A stretch of DNA of 64,000 nucleotides from Actinoallomurus iriomotensis (GCF_030269445.1 NZ_BSTJ01000006.1:186001-250000), one strand, 5' to 3'. Numbered from the stretch's first letter, positions 17,650 through 27,323 are shown. Program-made: numbers and translations. Notes: generated by a model not told the origin, from the letters alone.

Positions 17650-18801
17650 ATGAGCGTCACCGACCACTCCAACTGTGGTGAGGTGCGGCGGCTCGCCGAA
17701 GAGCGGGGTGCGCTGCAACATGTCGCGACTCTGGTCGCGCGGGGCGCCTCGCCGTCGGTGATCTTCAACGCGGCCGCCTGCGCGCTCGGCGGCCTGATCA
17801 AGGCCGACTACACCGCGATCAACCGGTACGAGGGCGACCGGACGATGTCGATCATGGCGTTCTGGCGCGCTCCCGGCACGCCCGACATCGGGCCGCCCTT
17901 CGGCGGGCGCTGGACGCTCGGTGACGACACCCCGTCGGCCGCGGTGCTGCGGGGGCACCGGCCGAGCAGCCGCGCGAGCGCGACGATCAACAGCGACATC
18001 GGCGGCTGGCACCGGGAGCACCGGATCGGTCACGTCGTGGCCTGCCCCGTCATCGTCGACGATCACCTCTGGGGCACGATGACGGCCCTGTACCTCGGCG
18101 CCGAGCCGCCGAAGGGCGACGTCGAGGAGCGCATGGGCAAGTTCGTCGAGCTCCTCAACTGCGCGATCATCCAGGCCAAGACGCGCTGCGAGCTCATCGC
18201 CTCCCGCGCCCGCCTTGTCACCAGCGCCGACGCGACCCGGCGCCGGATCGAGCGCGACCTGCACGACGGAGCCCAACAGCACCTGATCTCCCTCGCGCTC
18301 CGGCTCCGCGAGGCGGAGGAGAGCGTGCCGCCGGGGAACGAAGAACTCCGGCGGCGGCTGTCCGAGGCCGTCCAGGACCTGACGGGCACCATCGACGAGC
18401 TCCGCGAAGTGTCCGTGGGCCTGCGCCCGCCGACGCTGGCGGCACGTGGACTGGACGCGGCGCTCACGCAGCTCGTGGCCCGGTCCCCGGTGCCCGTCGA
18501 GCTCCACATCGACGCCGACCGGCGGCTCGACGAGGAGATCGAGGTGAGCCTGTACTACGTGGTGTCCGAGGCGCTGACGAACGTGCTGAAACACGCGAAC
18601 GCGTCGACGGTGAGCGTCGACCTCGCCAAACAGGACAGCCAGGTCCGCTTGGCGGTCCGCGACGACGGCGTCGGAGGAGCCGATCCCACGCGGGGCTCCG
18701 GCCTCACCGGTCTCCGCGACCGTGTCGAGGCGCTGGGCGGCATCCTGCAGATCACCAGCCCGACCGGGCACGGCACGTCAGTCGTCGTGACGATCGGCTG
18801 A
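17650..18801 (+). CDS. Orphan GAF-domain sensor histidine kinase
   Basis: A 383-residue cytoplasmic kinase. A GAF domain fills about 15-175. The HisKA_3 box is ERDLHDGAQQHL with His205, and the ATPase domain shows EALTNVLKHA, RDDGVGGAD and GLTGLRDRVE. It resembles soluble NarL-partner kinases that sense small ligands or redox state. There is no response regulator beside it, so the partner is elsewhere. GAGGGG lies just before ATG 17650; GTG 17644 is an alternative. Confidence 0.92.
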   Translation: MSVTDHSNCGEVRRLAEERGALQHVATLVARGASPSVIFNAAACALGGLIKADYTAINRYEGDRTMSIMAFWRAPGTPDIGPPFGGRWTLGDDTPSAAVLRGHRPSSRASATINSDIGGWHREHRIGHVVACPVIVDDHLWGTMTALYLGAEPPKGDVEERMGKFVELLNCAIIQAKTRCELIASRARLVTSADATRRRIERDLHDGAQQHLISLALRLREAEESVPPGNEELRRRLSEAVQDLTGTIDELREVSVGLRPPTLAARGLDAALTQLVARSPVPVELHIDADRRLDEEIEVSLYYVVSEALTNVLKHANASTVSVDLAKQDSQVRLAVRDDGVGGADPTRGSGLTGLRDRVEALGGILQITSPTGHGTSVVVTIG

Positions 18802-18808
18802 GTACGGC

Positions 18809-20278
18809 TCAGGGGGCGGGTCGGGCCGGGGTCGCCAGCCAGTCGCAGCCCTTCGGGACCGGCCGGCCCGGCCTGTACGCCGCGCAGGCCGTCACGACGG
18901 CGGTCTTGGCCGGGTTGCCCTGCTGGGCGTACGGGCCGCCCGCCGACGGGTGGTCGCAGGTCGGCAGGGACGCCGGGTCGCTGCGCGGGTAGCCCCGCGA
19001 CGAGGCGTTGCTCTGCCAGCAGTTGCGGTCGCCCTGCTCGTCCCACCAGAAGTCGACGCCGTTCGGGGCGGCGGTGCCCTCCGGCGTGACGCCCGTGAGG
19101 TTGCCGACGTAGCGGTTGCCGTGGGAGGTGTCGCGCGCCTTGGCCGGGTCGGTCTCGCCCCGGCGGCTCGCCGGGATCCAGTACTGGGCGAAGCCGTACC
19201 GCCAGTTGTCGTAGACCATGTTGCTCGCGTAGGTGTTCTCGTCACCGCCCGCGAGCAGCATGCCGGTGCCCACCGGGACCGCGCGGCGCGGGCAGCGCGC
19301 GTGGCAGTCGTGGTAGAAGTCCGCGTTGTTGCCGAAGACCCGGTTGGCCACGAACATCGCGTGGTTCTGCGGCATGCCGACGGCCTGCACGCTGCTGTCC
19401 AGCATCGCCCCGGTGGAGTTGCCGTTGAAGGTGTTGTCGTGGACGTACACCGAGTCGCCGGCCGTGCCGGAGTAGCCGATCAGGTTGCCGTACGACGCGC
19501 AGCGCCGGATCTCGACGGACAGCCGGCCGCCCCGCTGGTCGGCGGCCGACGCCGTGGCGATGCCGGCGTCGCCGTTGCCGGACGCCGAGCAGTCGGTGAT
19601 CAACCCGTGGTCGGAGGTGTAGGCCGCGAGCCCGTGCCCGCCGTTGGCCAGGCCGGTGACGTGGTCGAGGGTGAACCCGTCGGTCTCGCTGACACTCACG
19701 CCGTCTTCGGTGAAGCCGCGGACGGTCACGCCGCGCAGGTAGAAGCCGTTCGCCCGCTCGGCGCGGACGCCGACCTGCTTCTTGCCCTCGATGATCACCG
19801 AACCGCCGACGCCTTCGATCTGCAGGCCGGGCTGGCCGGTGACGCTGATCAGGCTCTGCAGGTGGGGGCAGGCGCGCTGGTCGTCGTACGACAGGGGCGT
19901 GGCGTCGTCCAACGAGGCGCACCGGCCCTTCGGCGCGCGGAGCGAGGACGGCTCGTGGTAGGTGCCGGGCAGCACGTAGATCGTGGTGCCCGGTGAGCGT
20001 ACGGCGTCGACGGCGGCCTGGATCTCGTGGTACCGGCACTCGGCCGCGAGCTCGCGGGCCAGGCCGGTCAGCGAGGCGCCGGTACGGCAGACGACCAGGC
20101 GCGGCGAGGCGGCCGCCGGGCGGTAGGCGGGGACGGTGCCGGGAGCCGACGTGGTCGTCCCGGCGGCGGTCAGAGGCGTGACCGTGCCCGCTTCAGCGGC
20201 CCAAGCCGACGAGGCGAACCAGACGGTGGTCACGGTGAAGACGATCGCGGCGAGAAAACGCCGCACGAACCGCCCCAT
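18809..20278 (-). CDS. Secreted right-handed parallel beta-helix protein
   Basis: A 489-residue exported protein. The signal peptide ends near AWAAEA (about residue 30). The body carries PbH1-type coils: SVIIEGKKQVGVRA, GFYLRGVTVRGFTEDGVSV, GFTLDHVTGLANGGHGLAAY and others. Cysteine pairs probably stabilise it. Such folds occur in polysaccharide lyases and surface proteins; I see no catalytic motif that decides which. Its stop faces the GAF kinase gene, seven bases away. The ATG at 20278 begins a typical basic n-region. Confidence 0.88.
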   Translation of the reverse strand: MGRFVRRFLAAIVFTVTTVWFASSAWAAEAGTVTPLTAAGTTTSAPGTVPAYRPAAASPRLVVCRTGASLTGLARELAAECRYHEIQAAVDAVRSPGTTIYVLPGTYHEPSSLRAPKGRCASLDDATPLSYDDQRACPHLQSLISVTGQPGLQIEGVGGSVIIEGKKQVGVRAERANGFYLRGVTVRGFTEDGVSVSETDGFTLDHVTGLANGGHGLAAYTSDHGLITDCSASGNGDAGIATASAADQRGGRLSVEIRRCASYGNLIGYSGTAGDSVYVHDNTFNGNSTGAMLDSSVQAVGMPQNHAMFVANRVFGNNADFYHDCHARCPRRAVPVGTGMLLAGGDENTYASNMVYDNWRYGFAQYWIPASRRGETDPAKARDTSHGNRYVGNLTGVTPEGTAAPNGVDFWWDEQGDRNCWQSNASSRGYPRSDPASLPTCDHPSAGGPYAQQGNPAKTAVVTACAAYRPGRPVPKGCDWLATPARPAP

Positions 20279-20380
20279 TTTCCTCCCATACAGGGCCGCA
20301 GGATGCTCCCACGTGCATCATGCAGGGCCACCGGGAACATGTCGACGCCCGCTTTCGGCCATCCGAACCATGCAACCTGG

Positions 20381-22672
20381 TCAGAGTTTCTGGATCGGCG
20401 CGTACCGAAGCACGAAGCGCTTGACACCATAGTCACCGCCGAAGTCAACCGTGGCGGCGGCCTTCTCGCCCGCTCCGTCCACGGTCACGACGGTGCCGAG
20501 CCCGAAGGCGTCGTGGACCACGCGATCGCCGGTCGCCAGGGCGGGCACCGCGCGGTTGCCGGGCGAGCGCACGCCGGGCCGCTGGGCGACCGACGCCATC
20601 GCCGGGGCGCTCGCGCTCTCGGACCGCTCCCACTCGACCAGCGTCTCGGGGATCTCGGTGAGGAAACGTGACGCGGGGTTGTAGGACGGCGCGCCCCACG
20701 AGCTGCGCATCGTCGCGCGGGAGACGTAGAGCCGCCGGCGGGCGCGGGTGATCCCGACGTACGCGAGCCGCCGCTCCTCCTCCAGCTGCTTGGGGTCGCC
20801 GAGCGAGCGCAGGTGCGGGAAGACGCCGTCCTCCATGCCGGTGAGGAACACCACGGGGAACTCCAGGCCCTTCGCGGTGTGCAGCGTCATCAGCGTCACG
20901 ACGCCCTCGTGCGCCCGCTCGCCCGGGGGGACGACGCCGTTGCTGCCGCCGGGGATCTGGTCGGCGTCCGCGACGAGCGCGACCTGCTCCAGGAACTCCA
21001 CCAGCCGGCCCTCGGCGGGACGCTCGTCGGTCTGCGGGCCCTCGTCGCCGAGCATGCCCGTCGCGAGGCGCTCCTCGAACTCGGCCGCCACGGACTCGAG
21101 CTCGCGGAGGTTCTCGATGCGGGTCTCGTCCTGCGGATCGCGGGAGGCCTCCAGCTCGGCGAGGTAGCCGCTCTTGGTCAGGATCGCCTCGACCAGCTCG
21201 GTCGGAGTCGACGTCTCCACCATCTCGCCCAGCTCGTCGAGCAGCGCGACGAAGTCCTTGATCTGGTTGAGCGAGCGGGTGGCGATGGCGGGCGCCTCGT
21301 CGGCCCGCCGCAGCGCCTGCCAGAACGAGATGCGCTCCCGGCCGGCCAGCGCCTCGACACAGGCCTCGGCCCGGTCGCCGATGCCGCGCTTGGGGACGTT
21401 GAGGATGCGCCGCAGGCTGACGGTGTCCTCGGGGTTGCCGAGGACACGGAGGTACGCCAGGAGGTCGCGGATCTCCTTGCGCTCGTAGAAGCGGACGCCC
21501 CCGACGACCTTGTACGGCAGGCCGACGCGGATGAAGACCTCTTCGAAGACACGCGACTGCGCGTTGGTGCGGTAGAAGACCGCGACGTCGCCGGGCTTGA
21601 CGTCCTCGTCGTCGCTGAGCCGGTCGATCTCCTGCGCGACGAACGCGGCCTCGTCGTGCTCGTTGTCGGCGACGTAGCCGGAGACCTTGGGCCCGTCGCC
21701 CTGGTCGGACCACAGCCGCTTGGGCTTGCGGTCGGCGTTGCGCTCGATCACGGCGTTCGCCGCGGACAGGATCGTCTGCGTCGAGCGGTAGTTCTGCTCC
21801 AGGAGGATGACGTTCGCGTCCGGGTAGTCGCGCTCGAACTCCAGGATGTTGCGGATCGTCGCGCCGCGGAAGGCGTAGATCGACTGGTCGGCGTCACCGA
21901 CCACGCACAGCTCGGCCGGGGTGAGCTCGCTGTCGTCGCCCTGCTGCCCGACCAGCTCGCGTACCAGGATGTACTGGGCGTGGTTGGTGTCCTGGTATTC
22001 GTCCACGAGCACGTGCCGGAACCGCCGCCGGTAGTGCTCGGCGACGTCGGGGAACGCCTGCAGCAGGTTGACCGTCGTCATGATCAGGTCGTCGAAGTCG
22101 AGCGCACCGGCCTGCTGAAGCCGTGCCTGGTAGGTCTCGTACGCCTCCGCGAGCGTCTTTTCCAGATGGGTCGACGCGTGGGACTTGAAGGTCTCGTAGT
22201 CGATCAGCTCGTTCTTCAGGTTGGAGACCTGAGCGGAGAATCCGCGCGGCGGGTAGCGCTTGGGGTCCAGGTCCAGCTCGCGGCAGACCAGCGCCATCAG
22301 CCGCTGCGAGTCGGCCTGGTCGTAGATGGAGAACCCGCTCGGGAAGCCCAGCCGCTTGGCCTCACGGCGCAGGATGCGCACGCAGGCGGAGTGGAACGTC
22401 ATCACCCACATCGCCCGGGCGCGGTTGCCGACGAGGGCCTCGACGCGCTCCCGCATCTCACCGGCGGCCTTGTTGGTGAAGGTGATCGCGAGGATCTCAC
22501 CGGGCTGCGCGCCGCGCTCGCCGAGGAGATAGGCGATGCGGTGGGTGAGCACACGGGTCTTGCCCGAACCGGCCCCGGCCACGATCAGCAGGGGACCGCC
22601 TCGATGCACGACCGCCGCGCGCTGGGCGTCGTTGAGACCGTCGAGCAGGGGATGGCTTACGAGCGTGGACAC
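20381..22672 (-). CDS. pcrA: ATP-dependent DNA helicase UvrD/PcrA
   Basis: A 763-residue SF1A helicase that unwinds 3'-5' in nucleotide excision repair and clears RecA and stalled forks. Motif I is GAGSGKT, motif II VDEYQDTN, motif III GDADQSIYAFRGA, motif IV QNYRSTQ, and motifs V-VI TLHTAKGLEFPVVFLTGMED-like and VGITRARRRLY. The C-terminus ends in a Tudor-like RNA-polymerase-binding fold (GDRVVHDAFGLGTV). The GTG start is probably leaderless. In length and motifs it matches actinobacterial PcrA. Confidence 0.97.
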   Translation of the reverse strand: MSTLVSHPLLDGLNDAQRAAVVHRGGPLLIVAGAGSGKTRVLTHRIAYLLGERGAQPGEILAITFTNKAAGEMRERVEALVGNRARAMWVMTFHSACVRILRREAKRLGFPSGFSIYDQADSQRLMALVCRELDLDPKRYPPRGFSAQVSNLKNELIDYETFKSHASTHLEKTLAEAYETYQARLQQAGALDFDDLIMTTVNLLQAFPDVAEHYRRRFRHVLVDEYQDTNHAQYILVRELVGQQGDDSELTPAELCVVGDADQSIYAFRGATIRNILEFERDYPDANVILLEQNYRSTQTILSAANAVIERNADRKPKRLWSDQGDGPKVSGYVADNEHDEAAFVAQEIDRLSDDEDVKPGDVAVFYRTNAQSRVFEEVFIRVGLPYKVVGGVRFYERKEIRDLLAYLRVLGNPEDTVSLRRILNVPKRGIGDRAEACVEALAGRERISFWQALRRADEAPAIATRSLNQIKDFVALLDELGEMVETSTPTELVEAILTKSGYLAELEASRDPQDETRIENLRELESVAAEFEERLATGMLGDEGPQTDERPAEGRLVEFLEQVALVADADQIPGGSNGVVPPGERAHEGVVTLMTLHTAKGLEFPVVFLTGMEDGVFPHLRSLGDPKQLEEERRLAYVGITRARRRLYVSRATMRSSWGAPSYNPASRFLTEIPETLVEWERSESASAPAMASVAQRPGVRSPGNRAVPALATGDRVVHDAFGLGTVVTVDGAGEKAAATVDFGGDYGVKRFVLRYAPIQKL

Positions 22673-22679
22673 TCAAATA

Positions 22680-22685
22680 AGCCTA
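22680..22685 (-). promoter_or_regulatory. -10 element TAGGCT for a leaderless pcrA transcript
   Basis: On the minus strand TAGGCT ends seven bases before the GTG at 22672. That spacing puts the transcription start at the GTG itself. No ribosome site is visible, which agrees with a leaderless message. No clear -35 is seen. Confidence 0.5.
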
Positions 22686-22754
22686 CGGCCTACGGCCGAC
22701 AGCGCGCGGCGAGCCGACGATACCGAGCACGTCCTCGCAGGCCGGAGGGGGCGG

Positions 22755-22785
22755 TTGAGGAACGGCCGGACGCGCCATTCCTCAA
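22755..22785 (-). terminator. Hairpin downstream of dhaM
   Basis: TTGAGGAA (22755-22762) and TTCCTCAA (22778-22785) are exact inverted copies around a 15-base, GC-rich loop. It lies 60 bases past the dhaM stop and before the pcrA promoter. A terminator is likeliest; a regulatory site for pcrA is possible. Confidence 0.45.
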
Positions 22786-22844
22786 AAGAACCGAACACCT
22801 CTCGCGCGCTGCCCCTGATACGACTCGGGAACCCGTCCCGCGGG

Positions 22845-23243
22845 TCACGTCTTGCGGAAGTCCCACGCCTCGCTCGCGGCTCTCGTCACCGCCGCCACAT
22901 CCGCGCCGCCCGCGGCGGCCGATGCGGCGGCGACCGCGCCCTCCACGAACGGAGCGTCGGCCAGGACCACCTCCGTCCCGCCCTCCTCGCGATCCTCCAG
23001 GAGCGTGCGCGTCGTCAGCACCGAGCTGCCCAGATCGGCGATCACCACCACACCCGCACCCTGGTCGGCCTCTGACACTGCGGTCTCCAGCAGGTCCAGG
23101 CTCGTGCCCAGCCCGCCGTCCTCCGCGCCGCCCGCGGCGCGCACCTCGACCTCTCCCACGCCCATCTGGCGGGCCAGTTCCGCCGCGCCCTCGGCCAGGG
23201 CGCGGCTGTGCGAGATCAGCACGATCCCCACATGCGCCGTCAC
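22845..23243 (-). CDS. dhaM: Dihydroxyacetone kinase phosphotransferase subunit DhaM (EIIA domain only)
   Basis: A 132-residue mannose-type EIIA domain. The phosphoacceptor is His12 in VLISHSRALAEG. DhaM takes phosphate from HPr and passes it to ADP bound in DhaL. E. coli DhaM also carries HPr and EI domains, which are absent here, so the general PTS proteins must come from elsewhere. Its ATG overlaps the dhaL stop (ATGA). Confidence 0.93.
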   Translation of the reverse strand: MTAHVGIVLISHSRALAEGAAELARQMGVGEVEVRAAGGAEDGGLGTSLDLLETAVSEADQGAGVVVIADLGSSVLTTRTLLEDREEGGTEVVLADAPFVEGAVAAASAAAGGADVAAVTRAASEAWDFRKT

Positions 23244-23848
23244 GATGACGCCGCCGTCTCGGCCAGGGCACGGAACAGCAGCACGGTCGAGGCCGCGCCC
23301 GGGTCCTGATGGCCCACGCTGCGCGGGCCCAGATAGCTCGCCCGGCCTTTGCGGGCCTGCAGCGGCACGGTCGCCTCGGCGCCCTTCTCGGCCGCGTCCA
23401 GCGCCGCGCGGGCGGCCGTTGCGAGACCCTCACCGGCCGCCGCCTCGTACGCCGTCACCGCGGGTGCCAGGGCGTCGACCATGGTCTTGTCGCCTTCTTC
23501 GGCCTTGCCCAGCTCCTGGACGCCCTCCAACGCGGCGCGCAGGGCCGCGCCCAGCTCCGCCGCGCCGACCTCGGAGGCGTCTCCCAGGGCCTTCCCGGCG
23601 CGCCGCAGCGCGGTCCCGTACAGCGGGCCCGACGCGCCGCCGGTCTTGGACACCAGCGTCCGTCCGGCCGTCATCAGCACCTTGCCCGGCGGCAGGTCCG
23701 CGCTCAGCGCCTCGGCGGCGGCGCGCATGCCGCGGTCGAGGTTCGAGCCGTGGTCACCGTCGCCGATCGCCGAGTCGAGCCGGGTGAGCCGCTCGGCGTC
23801 GGCGCTCACCAGTTCGGCGAACCGGACCATCCACGCGTACGTGTCCAT
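23240..23848 (-). CDS. dhaL: Dihydroxyacetone kinase subunit DhaL (ADP-binding)
   Basis: A 202-residue eight-helix subunit that holds ADP as a fixed cofactor. The Asp cluster in SAIGDGDHGSN binds the magnesium ions of the nucleotide; TGGASGPLYG and the C-terminal GHQDPGAASTVLLF complete the site. It receives phosphate from DhaM and transfers it to dihydroxyacetone on DhaK. The ATG at 23848 shares one base with the dhaK stop (TGATG). Confidence 0.95.
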   Translation of the reverse strand: MDTYAWMVRFAELVSADAERLTRLDSAIGDGDHGSNLDRGMRAAAEALSADLPPGKVLMTAGRTLVSKTGGASGPLYGTALRRAGKALGDASEVGAAELGAALRAALEGVQELGKAEEGDKTMVDALAPAVTAYEAAAGEGLATAARAALDAAEKGAEATVPLQARKGRASYLGPRSVGHQDPGAASTVLLFRALAETAASS

Positions 23849-24843
23849 CAGCGCCCCCACCGCAGGCCCGGGGTCTCGACCGGCGCGTCCCACAGCTCGG
23901 TCAGCCGGGGCGTGAGCCGGCAGACCGAGATCATGCAGCCCGCCATCTCCAGGCTCGTCACATAGTTGCCGACCAGCCGGCGGGAGACGGTCGCGCCGTG
24001 CCCGGCCAGCCACTTCTCCGCCGCGGCGTACGCGCCGTACAGCTCCATCAGCGGGGTACCGCCCATGCCGTTGACCATAACGAGCACCTCGGACCCGGAC
24101 AGCGGCATGTCCTCGTCGATCGCCGACAGCGCGGCGTCGACGATCTCGGTGGCGGTCCGCAGCCTCACCCGTTCGCGGCCGGGCTCGCCGTGGATGCCGA
24201 TGCCCAGCTCGATCTCGTCCTCGCCCAGCTCGAACGTCGGCCGGCCCGCGGCCGGGACCGTACAGGCCGTCAGTGCGACGCCGAACGACCGGCTCCGCTC
24301 GTTGACCTCCTTGGCCACGCCCGCCACGTCGGCCAGCGCGCCGCCCGACTCCGCCAGAGCGCCCGCGATCTTCTCGGCGAAGACGGTGGCGCCGGTGCCG
24401 CGGCGGCCGGCCGTGAACGTGCTGTCCTGCACCGCGACGTCATCGTCGATCACCACCGGGACGACCTCGATGTCCTCGTCCTCGGCCAGCTCGGCGGCCA
24501 TCTGGAAGTTGAGCACGTCGCCGGTGTAGTTCTTCACGATGTGCACGACGCCCGCACCGCCGGAGACCGCGGTCGTCGCGGCGAGGATCTGGTCGGGCAC
24601 CGGTGAGGTGAACACCTCGCCCGGACACGCCGCGTCGAGCATCCCGTACCCCACGAACCCTCCGTGCAGCGGCTCGTGCCCGGAACCCCCGCCCGAGACC
24701 AGCCCGACCTTGCCCGTACGCGGCGCGTCGGACCGTACGATCACGCGCTGCTCCAGGTCCACGCGCAGGGAGGGATGGGCCGCGGCCATGCCGCGCATCG
24801 CGTCGAGGACGACGTCGTCAACGGCATCGATCAGTTTCTTCAT
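23848..24843 (-). CDS. dhaK: Dihydroxyacetone kinase subunit DhaK (substrate-binding)
   Basis: A 331-residue subunit that binds dihydroxyacetone covalently as a hemiaminal through the His of [21 protein letters not shown] near residue 50 is the other conserved substrate loop. ATG 24843 is chosen because the family begins MKKLI and GGACGA lies just upstream. It heads the dhaKLM operon, which feeds glycerol-derived dihydroxyacetone phosphate into glycolysis. No DhaR-type regulator is adjacent. Confidence 0.95.
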   Translation of the reverse strand: MKKLIDAVDDVVLDAMRGMAAAHPSLRVDLEQRVIVRSDAPRTGKVGLVSGGGSGHEPLHGGFVGYGMLDAACPGEVFTSPVPDQILAATTAVSGGAGVVHIVKNYTGDVLNFQMAAELAEDEDIEVVPVVIDDDVAVQDSTFTAGRRGTGATVFAEKIAGALAESGGALADVAGVAKEVNERSRSFGVALTACTVPAAGRPTFELGEDEIELGIGIHGEPGRERVRLRTATEIVDAALSAIDEDMPLSGSEVLVMVNGMGGTPLMELYGAYAAAEKWLAGHGATVSRRLVGNYVTSLEMAGCMISVCRLTPRLTELWDAPVETPGLRWGR

Positions 24844-24926
24844 TCGTCCGGGATACCCCGTGGCCACGCAAAACGCCAGAGTTGTACGGAGACGGGGCGT
24901 AAAGGCGCAGGTGTAGTCGATCGCCC

Positions 24927-24932
24927 TAAGAT
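24927..24932 (+). promoter_or_regulatory. -10 element TAAGAT for a leaderless PIG-L gene
   Basis: TAAGAT is followed by six bases and then GTG at 24939, the spacing expected for a transcript starting at the start codon. No ribosome site is present. Confidence 0.5.
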
Positions 24933-24938
24933 GTGACG

Positions 24939-25652
24939 GTGATCGAAGACGTGACGCGCGCGCTCGTGGTGATGGCCCACCCGGATGACGTCGACTTCGC
25001 CGCGGCGGGCACCGTCGCGACGTGGACCGACGCCGGCACCGAGGTCACCTATCTCCTCGTCACCGACGGCGACGCGGGCGGCTTCGACGACGACGTGCCG
25101 CGCGAGGAGATGGCGCCGTTGCGCCGCGCGGAGCAGCTCGCCGCCGCCAAGTGCGTGGGCGTCACCGACGTCCGCTTCCTCGGGTATCCGGACGGCCGCG
25201 TGGAGGCCACTCTCGACCTGCGGCGTGACATCGCCCGGGTCATCCGGCAGGTACGGCCCGACCGCGTGCTGGTGCCGAGCCCGGAGCGCAACTACCGGCG
25301 CATGGCCCCGAGCCACCCCGACCACCGGGCGGTCGGCTCCGCGGCGCTCGACGCGATCTACCCGGACGCACGCAACCCGTACGCCTTCCCCGAACTGCGC
25401 GCCGAGGGCCTGGAGGCCTGGACCGCCCGCGAGGTGTGGATCTCCGGCGGCGGCCTGGCGGAGGACCATCTCGTCGACGTCACCGACGTGTTCGACCGCA
25501 AGCTCGCGGCGCTGCGCTCGCACGCCAGCCAGGTGGCCGGCAACGACGAGCTCGACACCTTTCTGCGCGGCTTCCTGTCCGCCAACGCCGCGCGGGGCGG
25601 CCTGCCCGAGGGCCGCCTGGCCGAGGTCTTCACGATCATCCCGGCTCAGTGA
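24939..25652 (+). CDS. PIG-L family zinc deacetylase
   Basis: A 237-residue LmbE/PIG-L deacetylase. MAHPDDVDF near residue 12 holds the zinc-binding His-Pro-Asp-Asp, and SHPDHRAVG near 125 holds the second histidine pair. Relatives include the mycothiol enzymes MshB and Mca; this one matches the general PIG-L group and its substrate is unknown. GTG 24939 is preferred because a -10 hexamer lies six bases upstream; GTG 24933 would add two residues. A nucleoside hydrolase gene follows 17 bases later. Confidence 0.9.
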   Translation: MIEDVTRALVVMAHPDDVDFAAAGTVATWTDAGTEVTYLLVTDGDAGGFDDDVPREEMAPLRRAEQLAAAKCVGVTDVRFLGYPDGRVEATLDLRRDIARVIRQVRPDRVLVPSPERNYRRMAPSHPDHRAVGSAALDAIYPDARNPYAFPELRAEGLEAWTAREVWISGGGLAEDHLVDVTDVFDRKLAALRSHASQVAGNDELDTFLRGFLSANAARGGLPEGRLAEVFTIIPAQ

Positions 25653-25669
25653 ACCCCCCAGGAGGCCTG

Positions 25670-26611
25670 GTGAAACGGCGGATCCTGCTCGACTGCGACA
25701 CGGGCATCGACGACGCGCTGGCCCTGCTGTACCTCGCGCCCCTGATCAAGACCGGCGAGGTCGACCTCGTCGCGGCCGGTACGGTCCACGGCAACGTCGC
25801 GGCGGAGGTCGGCGCGCTCAACACCTTGCGCGTGCTCGAGGACGCGGGCGTGCGCGACGTGCCGGTCGCGGTCGGCGCGGCCCGGCCGATGGCCCAGGCG
25901 GTGAGCCTCGCCGCCGACGTGCACGGGTCCGACGGGCTCGGCGAGATCGGCCTGGGCGATCCGGAGGGCCGCCCGGTCGGGTTCTCCGCGCCCGAGCAGA
26001 TCGTCCGGCTGGCCCGCGAGCACCCCGGCGAGCTGACCCTCCTGGCGACCGGGCCGCTGACCAACCTCGCCATCGCGCTCCTGCTCGAACCCGCGCTGCC
26101 CGAGCTGTTCCGCGAGGTCGTCATCATGGGCGGCGCGTTCGGCCACCAGGGCAACGTCACCAGCCACGCCGAGGCGAACATCTGGCACGACCCGGAGGCG
26201 GCCGAACTGGTCTTCGCGGCCGGGTGGCCGATCACCCTCGTGCCCCTCGACGTCACCCACGCGGCCGTACTCGACGGCGAGTGGCTCGACCGGCTGGCCG
26301 CGGGGGACACCGACCAGGCGCGGCTGGCAACGCGGATCCTGGCGTTCTACGCCGAGGTCTACCGGCGGCAGCTGGGCCGGTGCGGCGTCGTCATCCACGA
26401 CGCGCTCGCCGCGATGCTGGCCCTGGACCCGGAGCTCGGGGAGTACACGAGCCGCCCGGTCCGTGTCGAACTGCGCGGCGAACGCACCCGCGGAACGACC
26501 CTGTGGGACCGCCGCCTGCACGCCGAGAAGGACGACCGCCCCGCGGTGAAGGTCGCCGTGAGCGTCGACGTCGAGACCTTCCGCGAACGGCTGCTCGCAA
26601 GCCTGCTCTGA
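25670..26611 (+). CDS. Inosine-uridine preferring nucleoside hydrolase family protein
   Basis: A 313-residue hydrolase that cuts nucleosides into base and ribose. The calcium-binding motif is DCDTGIDDA at 8-16, and VIHDALA near residue 240 supplies a later Asp. GTG 25670 follows GGAGG with ideal spacing. It sits directly behind the PIG-L gene, so the two are probably one operon. Along with the nucleoside importer at the right end of the window it suggests nucleoside salvage, though the loci are far apart. Confidence 0.94.
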   Translation: MKRRILLDCDTGIDDALALLYLAPLIKTGEVDLVAAGTVHGNVAAEVGALNTLRVLEDAGVRDVPVAVGAARPMAQAVSLAADVHGSDGLGEIGLGDPEGRPVGFSAPEQIVRLAREHPGELTLLATGPLTNLAIALLLEPALPELFREVVIMGGAFGHQGNVTSHAEANIWHDPEAAELVFAAGWPITLVPLDVTHAAVLDGEWLDRLAAGDTDQARLATRILAFYAEVYRRQLGRCGVVIHDALAAMLALDPELGEYTSRPVRVELRGERTRGTTLWDRRLHAEKDDRPAVKVAVSVDVETFRERLLASLL

Positions 26612-26669
26612 GAAGTTGACGCGCCGTCGGGGTCTGGCCACGGAGTGCGTTCCGTGTTGAGATCGTCCT

Positions 26670-26810
26670 ATGGCGGACGGGCCCGGCATTCTTCTCGATG
26701 TCTTCTGGGTGAGCCGTCGCCTCCACCTGTTCGACCAGCTCTGTCCGCCGGGTCGCAGGCCGGCGCCTGCAGGCCTGTGGCCCGCCCCGGTCCCCCCTCA
26801 CTCATCATGA
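26670..26810 (+). CDS. Candidate 46-residue upstream peptide before carbonic anhydrase
   Basis: The frame MADGPGILLDVFWVSRRLHL continues to FDQLCPPG and ends 12 bases before the carbonic anhydrase start. An inner GTG at 26709 would give MSRRLHLFDQLC. Actinobacterial attenuation leaders with an R-R-x-H-x-D/L pattern and a late Cys precede several sulfur genes; the resemblance here is partial. No strong ribosome site precedes either start. It may be a leader peptide or a chance frame. Confidence 0.25.
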   Translation: MADGPGILLDVFWVSRRLHLFDQLCPPGRRPAPAGLWPAPVPPHSS

Positions 26811-26822
26811 GAAGGAGGTCGA

Positions 26823-27323
26823 ATGTCCGTCACGGACGAACTCCTGGAGAACGCCCGGCGTTACGCGTCCGGGTTCGACAAGGCCGACCTGCCGCTGCCG
26901 CCCGGTAAGGGCGTCGCGGTCGTCGCCTGCATGGACGCCCGGCTGAACCCGTACGGCGTGCTCGGCCTGTCCGAGGGCGACGCGCACGTCATCCGCAACG
27001 CCGGCGGGGTGGTCACCGCCGACGTGATCCGGTCCCTGGCGATCAGTCAGCGGCTTCTCGGCACCCGCGAGATCGTGCTGATCCATCACACGGACTGCGG
27101 GATGCTGACCTTCACCGACGACGACTTCCGCGCGCAGGTGGAGGCGGACACGGGCGTCCGGCCCGAGTGGGCGGCGGAGGCGTTCCCCGACCTCGACGCC
27201 GACGTACGGCAGTCGATCGCGCGCATCACGGCGAGCCCGTTCATCCCGGACAAGTCCGCGATCCGCGGCTTCGTCTACGACGTCAAGACCGGCGAGCTCA
27301 ACGAGGTCAGCCGGACGAGGTGA
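26823..27323 (+). CDS. Beta-class carbonic anhydrase
   Basis: A 166-residue enzyme for CO2/bicarbonate interconversion. The zinc ligands are Cys36, His89 and Cys92; Asp38 and Arg40 form the catalytic dyad (CMDAR, HHTDCG). The length fits the short actinobacterial group related to the Rv1284 type. AAGGAGG lies just before the ATG. It appears to be transcribed alone, with a 211-base upstream region and a hairpin after the stop. Confidence 0.95.
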   Translation: MSVTDELLENARRYASGFDKADLPLPPGKGVAVVACMDARLNPYGVLGLSEGDAHVIRNAGGVVTADVIRSLAISQRLLGTREIVLIHHTDCGMLTFTDDDFRAQVEADTGVRPEWAAEAFPDLDADVRQSIARITASPFIPDKSAIRGFVYDVKTGELNEVSRTR

